The translations under genes were made by a program, and so were the position numbers. A stretch of 30,883 bases of DNA from Bacteroidales bacterium (lineage in GTDB: Bacteria > Bacteroidota > Bacteroidia > Bacteroidales > VadinHA17), in the NCBI GenBank assembly GCA_030692905.1, contig JAUYBT010000174.1, forward strand, positions 1 to 30,883, read 5' to 3'. Below are positions 25,037 through 30,883 of this stretch, piece by piece. The notes under the pieces were generated by a model, which saw only the letters and a list, made by a program, of their open reading frames with translations, did no database searches and was not told where the DNA came from. Every line of letters starts with the position of its first letter. Position 1 is the first letter of the stretch.

Positions 25037-26662
25037 ATGAAAAATATATTTAGAATTTTATCCCTAATCATATTAATCCTATCAATCATTTTTATTCTTT
25101 CCTGTAAGAAAGATAAGCCTACACCTCCTGTTATTTCAACAACAGCTGTCACCGCAATTTCTTATACTACTGCTACTTCCGGAGGAGAGGTTACAAATGA
25201 AGGAGGAGCTTCTGTAACCGCAAGAGGAGTTTGCTGGAGCACAAGCCAAAACCCAACAATTGTCGACAGCAAATCAGCAGATGGAACAGGAACAGGAATA
25301 TTTACAAGCGCAATAACCGGATTAAAACCTGGTACCACATATTATGTAAGATCGTATGCGACTAACAGCTTAGGTACATCGTACGGTGCACAGGTTAGTT
25401 TTACCACTTTAAGCCTGCCTGCTATTACCACTGCTGTTTTTAAACAATTGTTTGTTGGAAATAGAAATAATAGTCAATCTAGTGGGTCTTGGTGGGGTGA
25501 GAATGTAACAAAAGTTGCTTATAGAGATAATAAAGCTTTTACTTTTGTTTTTGATAAAGATTTATCACCAAGAACCGCATTTTTATACGAAAAAACAGAT
25601 AATAATGATTGGATAGAAGGTCAATCTTTTATATTCTCAAGGTCTCCTAATATAATTATAGATTTAAATGGATACGTACATGTAATTGGACTTGAACCTT
25701 TTAATTATACAACAGATCCTAAGTCAGGTAGAATTATAGATGTTAAATTTAAAAATCCTAATACGGTTTTAGGAGATTATATAAAATCCTATTTAACAGA
25801 AGATTATAGATCTGTTGGAATAAGTCTTTCTACTTTTTCATCATTATGGTGTGGCGCTGCTATAGGTAGAAATGGTAACATATTAGTAGCATATACAAAT
25901 TCTTTATTAGAGAATAATCCAAATAATCATAGTATAGGCGCAAGAATATATGATGGTAATATATGGACTTATGAGACTGTTGCATCAGGTTTGGTCTCTC
26001 GGTTTGCATATCCATTTGCTTTTGTTTCTGATTCGTATTATCATGTTTATGCGATTGAAGATGATTATGATACATATTATACTACAGCAGGATTGCCGTA
26101 TAATACATATTGTTTTCGTTACGGAATGGTAAAGCATTTTCAAAGACCAATTACCGGAGGCCCCTGGGCTGAAACAACTTTATTGGATTTTAATACAACA
26201 AAATCAAAAAAAGAAATATGGGATGCTGCATTACGTATTGTTGATTTTCATGTAGATTATAGCGGAACTATCCATGCATTATTGAGATATAATACTGCCT
26301 CAAAACCAATGTGTTACCATTACTGGAAAAAAGAAAGTGATTCTTCATGGAATAATGAGATTATTCTTGAATCAGAATCAAAAATGACAGGATTACACTG
26401 GGCAAAAATATGGGAACGCAATGACCATAAATTATTCTACATATTATATTTTTGGGGTGGGCAAATTAGTCTATCTCCATTAAATACGAGTTCTTTATAT
26501 ACAATATCAGAATTGGAAGGAGATTATAAATATGATCCTACACCTTTTATATCAAGCTTTAGAAGCGGTACTCAATTAGGTACCAATCTCTATATAGTTG
26601 TTTACCCTGGTTCTAATGAAATTAAAGCTATATCTCTGGATATAATTACTTCTGGTTTATAA
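25037..26662 (+). CDS. Surface lipoprotein with FN3-like domain and unknown beta-rich body
   Basis: A 541-residue lipoprotein: signal MKNIFRILSLIILILSIIF and lipobox ILSC (Cys23), then a lysine-rich linker. Residues about 34-125 form a fibronectin-type-III-like module common in Bacteroidota surface proteins (ARGVCWSTSQNPT, ITGLKPGTTYYVRSYATNS, YGAQVSFTTL). The remaining 410 residues are rich in Tyr, Asn and Asp, with recurring strand-like stretches (GNILVAYTNS, YHVYAIEDD, GTIHALLRYN), possibly a sialidase-like or other propeller; no catalytic motif is recognised. Composition changes at the domain border: 25201-25260 has 30 of 60 G or C, while 25561-25620 has 18. The upstream block, promoter and signal peptide are shared with the gene at 28303, though the bodies are unrelated. 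Function unknown, probably a surface binding protein. Confidence 0.8.
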   Translation: MKNIFRILSLIILILSIIFILSCKKDKPTPPVISTTAVTAISYTTATSGGEVTNEGGASVTARGVCWSTSQNPTIVDSKSADGTGTGIFTSAITGLKPGTTYYVRSYATNSLGTSYGAQVSFTTLSLPAITTAVFKQLFVGNRNNSQSSGSWWGENVTKVAYRDNKAFTFVFDKDLSPRTAFLYEKTDNNDWIEGQSFIFSRSPNIIIDLNGYVHVIGLEPFNYTTDPKSGRIIDVKFKNPNTVLGDYIKSYLTEDYRSVGISLSTFSSLWCGAAIGRNGNILVAYTNSLLENNPNNHSIGARIYDGNIWTYETVASGLVSRFAYPFAFVSDSYYHVYAIEDDYDTYYTTAGLPYNTYCFRYGMVKHFQRPITGGPWAETTLLDFNTTKSKKEIWDAALRIVDFHVDYSGTIHALLRYNTASKPMCYHYWKKESDSSWNNEIILESESKMTGLHWAKIWERNDHKLFYILYFWGGQISLSPLNTSSLYTISELEGDYKYDPTPFISSFRSGTQLGTNLYIVVYPGSNEIKAISLDIITSGL

Positions 26663-26675
26663 TTTTTCAAAAATT
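26661..26675 (+). terminator. Possible weak terminator of lipoprotein gene 1
   Basis: AATTTTTCAAAAATT, an AT-only palindrome overlapping the stop codon and followed by TTATG. Weak by base composition. Confidence 0.25.
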
Positions 26676-26781
26676 TTATGTTATTTCTTAGACATTTAGA
26701 CTGCATTGTGAGAGAGTTCTTTACAAAGAGTGTTGAGTGGAGGATTTTTAATTTAAAGTTGCATTTGGATTGAACAAATCG

Positions 26782-26789
26782 TAAATTTG
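26782..26789 (+). promoter_or_regulatory. -7 element of the TIM-barrel gene
   Basis: TAAATTTG fits TAnnTTTG. TTTG at 26764-26767 is present upstream, but the 14-base spacing is shorter than usual. Because transcription would start near 26796, the ATG at 26808 or 26817 is more likely than the one at 26796. Confidence 0.4.
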
Positions 26790-26807
26790 GTAATAATGAG
26801 AATCAAA

Positions 26808-27926
26808 ATGAAAAAAATGAAAAAAACCATTGAGACACAGCATTCATCTATAGGACGTAGGAGTTTTATAAAAACTGCCGGAACAGGTATGATAGGGGTT
26901 GCCGGGATTAGCATATTGGCTTCAGCTGAGCCGGGTAGTGAAAAAGAGTTCATTAAGCGAACTAAAGAGGAGCGCTTAAAGCAAATCGCCTCTAACTCTT
27001 ATGCAGTCAACCAGTTGTTTAAAAGAAGGACTTATTCCGGAAGGGCGGAATCGCCTGAGAATATTGAACTGAAGAAAAAATATGGTGAGATTACTCTTCT
27101 GGACTTCCCCCGGTTTACAAAGGATATTTATCCGGGTATAACTGCAATGGATCTCTGGTCATCCCTTTTCGGAGATATCAGCGATGATTCGATGTTTACA
27201 CGTACCGAAAGAGACGGACAGATTCGTTTCGGTGACTTTGATCCTGCAGTTCCCTCATCAAAACGTTACCTGGATAAACTTGCGGATAAAATAGCATCAA
27301 CCGGAATAAAAGCAGTGCATATCTCAAATAATGCTCCCCGTAACATTGCCGATCTTAATGAGGAATCAAGACGTGAAGGGGTCAGGGTGGCAAAATTATG
27401 GCTTGATGCTGCAAGAATAATTGGGGTGAGGTCAATGCGTGTAAATACCGGAGGACCTCAGATAATTCCTGCATCGGTTATTAAGGGCGGATATCCTCAG
27501 AATATGGAGATTGTGCCATACCTGAAAAACGCTATTGAATCTTTCAAAGAGATGGCTGATTACGGAGAAAAAACAGATGTAAAGGTTACTATTGAGAACC
27601 ACTGGGGATTGGCAGCAGATCCAATAAATATAATAATTATTCTTAATGAAGTAAATAGTCCCTATTGTGAGGCCTCCCCGGATTTTTGTAACTGGGAACA
27701 TGAATATATGCTTTATAATGGCCTAGAGGTATTAATTCCGTTGGCCAAATCGATGTGCCATGCAAAACGATGGACACGGTTTCCGGATGTTGATATAAGT
27801 CGTTGTGTTCAGGTACTTAATGATGCTGAATATAAGGGGTATATTTCAGTTGAATATGAAGCCGGAGGGGATCCGGTGGCCGGTACGCTTAAATTGCTGG
27901 ATGATGTAGTAACAGATCTTAAATAA
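26808..27926 (+). CDS. Tat-exported sugar phosphate isomerase/epimerase-like TIM-barrel protein
   Basis: A 372-residue protein from the ATG at 26808 (26796 and 26817 are alternatives). The twin-arginine signal is GRRSFIKTAG (16-25) plus a hydrophobic stretch, suggesting export of a folded, metal-containing protein. The body fits the xylose-isomerase-like TIM barrel (AP endonuclease 2 superfamily): metal-ligand candidates are Glu263 in TIENHWG, Asp292 in SPDFCNW, His318 in CHAKRW and Glu349 in SVEYE, each at the end of a barrel strand. Exported relatives in Bacteroidota are thought to isomerise or epimerise sugars or 3-keto sugars; the substrate here is unknown. It stands between two lipoprotein genes that share a leader cassette, and its base composition is ordinary for the region. 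Confidence 0.83.
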   Translation: MKKMKKTIETQHSSIGRRSFIKTAGTGMIGVAGISILASAEPGSEKEFIKRTKEERLKQIASNSYAVNQLFKRRTYSGRAESPENIELKKKYGEITLLDFPRFTKDIYPGITAMDLWSSLFGDISDDSMFTRTERDGQIRFGDFDPAVPSSKRYLDKLADKIASTGIKAVHISNNAPRNIADLNEESRREGVRVAKLWLDAARIIGVRSMRVNTGGPQIIPASVIKGGYPQNMEIVPYLKNAIESFKEMADYGEKTDVKVTIENHWGLAADPINIIIILNEVNSPYCEASPDFCNWEHEYMLYNGLEVLIPLAKSMCHAKRWTRFPDVDISRCVQVLNDAEYKGYISVEYEAGGDPVAGTLKLLDDVVTDLK

Positions 27927-27960
27927 CTTTTTCATATGATTAGGGGATGCAACACAAATT

Positions 27961-28150
27961 GTCTTAACCCCCAAATAGTTGGACAAATAAATAAAATCAG
28001 TTTAGTCGAATCTCCCTGTTTTCAGATTGAAGAAAGACAGAACATTAGTCATACAGTGATCTCGGTTTTAGGTTCTGATTTTACATGAGATTTTGGTTTA
28101 ATTTTCATCCTGAATGGTTTTGATGTGATAAGCTATTTCAGAACGAGACA
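27961..28150. repeat. Dispersed block, copy B, upstream of lipoprotein gene 2
   Basis: About 190 bp matching 24783-24975. Its left end, AACCCCCAAATAGTTGGACA (27966-27985), preceded by TGTCTT, closely resembles the terminal inverted repeat of IS3/IS150-group elements. The minus strand keeps RSEIAYHIKTIQDEN before TAA at 28098-28100, aligned with the equivalent tail of copy A. No transposase or second terminal repeat is present. Confidence 0.65.
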
Positions 28151-28251
28151 GTCCGGATATTTATTTGCTAATTTCATCCATCTGAGTTAAATCTTGAGTG
28201 GATGGTTTTATATTAAGAGTAAATAGAATTGCATCCCGATTGGAAAGGGAG

Positions 28252-28259
28252 TAACTTTG
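28252..28259 (+). promoter_or_regulatory. -7 element of lipoprotein gene 2
   Basis: TAACTTTG, identical to the octamer at 24984-24991, and 43 bases before the ATG at 28303. Confidence 0.6.
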
Positions 28260-28302
28260 TTAAATACCAATTCTAAGAAAGTTACACGTAATATGATCCT
28301 AC

Positions 28303-30159
28303 ATGAAAAACATATTTAGAATTTCATCAGTAATCAAATTAATCTTATTAATCATTTTTATTCATTCTTGCAGGAAGGATGATGATAACACAATAAAAGA
28401 TGGTGATCAAAATGTAGATAGAAAAATTTATGAAGGAAAATTGTTCGAATTTGTAAATGGGAGTAAGCCGGGTATGCCAATTCGGGATAATAACAAGAAT
28501 ATATTTGTACCTCAGGCGAATGATACCAGAGAAATTATGGTTATTGATCAGACATTTTCTGTTGCTGCTGGTCAAAATTATTTAATTGAAAACAAAATAG
28601 TTTATGTTCGCCCAACAGCAAGATCAGATATTAATATATTTGGGACATTGAAAATTCGTAATTCATTTTTAAGCTGGCAACAAACAGAACATCAACAAAC
28701 AAGGTTTCGAATTAAACAAGGTGGCATTTTAGACATTAAAGATTCGTATTCCTTTTGGGGTAGTCAATATTGGGTAAATTGGGATTATGAAAATGGATCA
28801 ACTATAATCTTAGATAATTTTGTTGGAGATCCATGGACCTCTATGAGTGGGTCAGTGAATTATACATCAAAAAATTTCTCGACAGTTTATTTGACTTTTT
28901 TAAGCAACGTATTTAATAGTAACGTTAATATAACAGATGCTCATAATCTATATTTAGAAATCTATCCACCTGAAAATAGCACATTTGATATTACTTTTCC
29001 TGAAAAACGAAAATGGGTTGATTGGACCTTAAATAATATCTGGAATAATACAAATGTTAATATTACAACATCCTATCTTCTTGATCGCGATTTAGGCATT
29101 TCAAATGGAACCAAAGCTACAGTACGGGATACTCCAAGTGGTTTTGGATTAGGATGGGCAATATATTATTATGGCGGCCCATATGATTTTATAACTTGTG
29201 AAATCAGCGAATTAGGAGATCCTGACAATAATAAAGGGAAGTTCTATACAGACAGAACCTGGGAAATACCATCTAACAATTCATCCTTACATATTATAAA
29301 CTCTACATTATTAAAGGCTTGGCCTGTAACCTGGGGACAAGTTCATCTTATTGTTAAAAATTCAAATTTAGCTGATCCTCGCATATTTTCTGGTTCAGGG
29401 ACTTATGAAATATACAACTCAACCATAGACCATTTTGCTGCATATTCCGGGACCAAAGCCTATCTTGAAAACTGTAGAATAAGAAATGACATTGAAATAA
29501 AAGATTATAATACAATTGTTTATGGTTTTAATGTTACAAAAATAGATAATAATGATTTTTCAATTATGGAATTAAATGGTGGTCGTTATCAGGTTTTAAA
29601 CTCACCAGGTATTCCCTGGCCTTTTTTATATATTTCAACAAATATATTATCCATTGCAGCAGCCAATTGTACAAAAACTTTTGAAATAAAGTCAAATACA
29701 AATTGGTCTGTAGTCAGTAATCAAAGTTGGCTGACAGTAAGTAGCGGAACGGGCACTAATAATTCGACAATTTCTTTGACTGCAACTGCGAATCCCACAG
29801 GTTCTCCAAGATCTGCAATCATAACAGTTACGGTAACTGGTGTAACCATTCAAAAATTGACAATAAACCAAGAAGCTGTAACAACTGGAATAAATGAAAT
29901 AAGCAATAATTCTGTTTCTTTATTTCCCAATCCGGTAACAAACGAATTGACAATAAACAACATTAGAAAAAATTCAATAATTGCAATTTACGATTTAAAC
30001 GGTAGATTATTAATCAACAAAATCGCTAAATCTACAATCGAGAAAATTGATGTAAGCAGTTTATCAAATGGAGTTTATTTAATTAAAGTAACAGACAAAA
30101 AAACAAATAAAACAAATAAATTCGTTAAACAATATATTGATTTAAAAAGCAGAAATTAA
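28303..30159 (+). CDS. Surface protein with lipoprotein signal, BACON domain and T9SS C-terminal domain
   Basis: A 618-residue exported protein. Signal MKNIFRISSVIKLILLIIF and lipobox IHSC (Cys23) are paralogous to the gene at 25037. Residues about 60-440 show parallel beta-helix-like repeats with many Asn and Thr (IINSTLLKAWPVTWG, LIVKNSNL, YEIYNSTIDHF, AYLENCRIRN), as in surface polysaccharide-binding or lyase proteins, but no catalytic residues are identified. Residues about 449-527 are a BACON domain (TFEIKSNTNWSVVSNQSWLT, ATANPTGSPRSAIITV), usually carbohydrate-binding. Residues about 536-618 are a type A T9SS sorting domain (SLFPNPVTNELTI, IAIYDLNGRLL, LSNGVYLIKVT). The combination of lipobox and T9SS signal is odd, since T9SS cargo normally has an ordinary signal peptide. 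Likely displayed on the surface; substrate unknown. Confidence 0.85.
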   Translation: MKNIFRISSVIKLILLIIFIHSCRKDDDNTIKDGDQNVDRKIYEGKLFEFVNGSKPGMPIRDNNKNIFVPQANDTREIMVIDQTFSVAAGQNYLIENKIVYVRPTARSDINIFGTLKIRNSFLSWQQTEHQQTRFRIKQGGILDIKDSYSFWGSQYWVNWDYENGSTIILDNFVGDPWTSMSGSVNYTSKNFSTVYLTFLSNVFNSNVNITDAHNLYLEIYPPENSTFDITFPEKRKWVDWTLNNIWNNTNVNITTSYLLDRDLGISNGTKATVRDTPSGFGLGWAIYYYGGPYDFITCEISELGDPDNNKGKFYTDRTWEIPSNNSSLHIINSTLLKAWPVTWGQVHLIVKNSNLADPRIFSGSGTYEIYNSTIDHFAAYSGTKAYLENCRIRNDIEIKDYNTIVYGFNVTKIDNNDFSIMELNGGRYQVLNSPGIPWPFLYISTNILSIAAANCTKTFEIKSNTNWSVVSNQSWLTVSSGTGTNNSTISLTATANPTGSPRSAIITVTVTGVTIQKLTINQEAVTTGINEISNNSVSLFPNPVTNELTINNIRKNSIIAIYDLNGRLLINKIAKSTIEKIDVSSLSNGVYLIKVTDKKTNKTNKFVKQYIDLKSRN

Positions 30160-30324
30160 ATCAATATTATTTAGACAATAAAGTGCGTATTCAACAATCT
30201 TTCTCATAAGCGGCCTCATTTCATTATAGGTCTGGTAATAAGGGTTACTGCCATTTGAGTTTTTAACGATCGGAGTCCCGGTCACATTCAGATCCAACTT
30301 GCACTTATTATAAAGCTGTTTCTT
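30142..30324 (-). pseudogene. Fragment resembling a phage terminase small subunit (P27 type)
   Basis: On the minus strand about 50 codons after a TAA at 30325-30327 read like protein: KKQLYNKCKLDLNVTG, PIVKNSNGSNPYYQTYNEM and RPLMRKIVEYAL, then the frame runs into the 3' end of the convergent lipoprotein gene. The order of a Gly, NG, Pro and an amphipathic helix resembles the C-terminal part of P27-family small terminase subunits. There is no start codon suited to a gene and no other phage gene nearby, so it would be a relic. The assignment is tentative. Confidence 0.28.
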
Positions 30325-30480
30325 TTAAATTACTCTTGATTTCCAACAGATGAACTTATTCATGAAAAGAATACTTCAAGTCACGATTTCCGAGCAATTT
30401 ACAAGGTTATTGAAAAAGCCTTAAAATCTAACCACTTTTGTGCTGTAACAGTTTTTATAGTATTGCTATCAGTTTTTGCC
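30160..30480. other. 321-bp region between lipoprotein gene 2 and PurF-like copy 2
   Basis: It contains the terminase-like fragment (to 30324), about 90 bp in which I recognise nothing, and from 30414 the downstream flank shared with PurF-like copy 1. Confidence 0.5.
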
Positions 30481-30883
30481 TTAAAAATAGCTGGAGTCGT
30501 CCCAGCAGTGAGTACACAGTTTCTCTTTCGGCAGTCCGATGGCTTCCACCAGATCGTCGAGCCGCTGGAATTTTAACGTGGTCAGATTGAGATTCTTACG
30601 TATCTGTTCAACCATGGCTTGATATTTAGGATGGTCTGCATCGGAATATTTTTTCAGTTCGGTATTTACATCGCCATTCAGTTGTTCAATAGCCTTGTGG
30701 GTGGCTAGATCCAGATTGGAACGTGACCGGCTGAAATTGAGAAATTCACATGGATAGGTCAGGGGAGGACAAGCGATACGCATGTGAATCTCCCTGATGC
30801 CGGCTTCGTGCAGGTCACGCACGTTATCCTGAAGTTGAGTGCCCCTGACAATAGAGTCATCAAGGAAAATTCCCCTTTTGTTA
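30414..30883. repeat. Direct duplication, copy 2 (continues past the window)
   Basis: Gap-free match to 19760-20229 in the same orientation. Similarity starts at AAAAGCC, in the non-coding flank 67 bases beyond the gene's 3' end, so the duplicated unit included flanking DNA. Confidence 0.9.
30481..30883 (-). CDS. PurF-family amidophosphoribosyltransferase-like protein, copy 2 (5' part outside window)
   Basis: The 3' 403 bases of a second copy of the gene at 19827-21233, open at the window end. It keeps the PRPP-loop end (IVRGTQLQDN), the YPC and CTHC cysteines proposed to bind the iron-sulphur cluster, and the same C-terminus DDSSYF. Eleven nucleotide differences from copy 1 cause only two amino-acid changes, Val367 to Ile and Glu413 to Lys in copy 1 numbering; the others are silent, which suggests that both copies are under selection or are being homogenised. 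Whether its N-terminus also lacks the catalytic Cys cannot be seen here. Confidence 0.88.
   Translation of the reverse strand, partial: NKRGIFLDDSIVRGTQLQDNVRDLHEAGIREIHMRIACPPLTYPCEFLNFSRSRSNLDLATHKAIEQLNGDVNTELKKYSDADHPKYQAMVEQIRKNLNLTTLKFQRLDDLVEAIGLPKEKLCTHCWDDSSYF

Larger units (their letters stand above)
27927..28302. other. 376-bp intergenic region
   Basis: It contains copy B of the duplicated block (27961-28150), then about 100 bp absent from copy A, which includes a small inverted repeat (CATCCA near 28177, TGGATG near 28199), then the promoter element of the next gene. Confidence 0.6.

Noticed and set aside
24783..28150. Composite transposon bounded by the two block copies
   Set aside because: The copies are direct, each seems to be one insertion-sequence end only, and no transposase or target duplication is visible.

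Overview
The window looks like a chromosomal stretch of an AT-rich member of the Bacteroidota. The evidence is a macroglobulin/TonB-plug protein, a DUF5916 outer-membrane protein, BACON and type IX secretion C-terminal domains, Bacteroidota-type signal peptides, almost no Shine-Dalgarno sites, and several matches to the Bacteroidota -7 promoter element TAnnTTTG. T9SS sorting signals argue for an environmental lineage rather than Bacteroides itself. No rRNA, tRNA or CRISPR array is seen.

Layout. 1-2075: 3' part of a macroglobulin/TonB-plug gene. 2076-4169: a repeat-rich stretch around one PPP-family phosphatase, with an orphan gene tail, a 21-bp periodic array (2470-2658), a MITE-like element with REP-type hairpins (3565-3832) and a second 21/22-bp periodic array (3921-4111). 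4170-7371 (minus): a tight operon of sodium:solute symporter, GNAT acetyltransferase and serine beta-lactamase-like hydrolase, divergent from a secreted creatininase-family amidohydrolase (7563-8426). 8489-13778: carbohydrate-active genes, namely two GH43 enzymes in one operon, one of them an arabinanase with its catalytic triad intact, a GH20 lipoprotein hexosaminidase and a Tat-exported deacetylase-like protein. 13860-18133: a GC-rich island with a 980-residue beta-propeller/amidohydrolase lipoprotein and a small secreted protein, separated by a very AT-rich spacer and ending against a broken hipA. 18449-24609: a PQQ-type propeller protein, a PurF-like protein that lacks the catalytic cysteine, a short membrane protein, a DUF5916 protein and a YqaA-type membrane protein. 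24783-30159: two surface lipoprotein genes that share upstream DNA, promoter and signal peptide but have unrelated bodies, with a Tat-exported TIM-barrel protein between them. 30414-30883: a second, near-identical copy of the PurF-like gene, cut by the window end.

How the genes fit together: most are exported and deal with glycans or cell-wall breakdown products (arabinanase, GH43, GH20, deacetylase-like, symporter plus serine hydrolase). The accessory parts are the repeat arrays, the GC-rich island, the lipoprotein cassettes and the PurF-like direct duplication. The strongest unexplained signal is the pair of intergenic arrays at 2470-2658 and 3921-4111. They have different sequences but the same build: short near-palindromic cores recurring every 21-22 bp, which is two turns of the helix.
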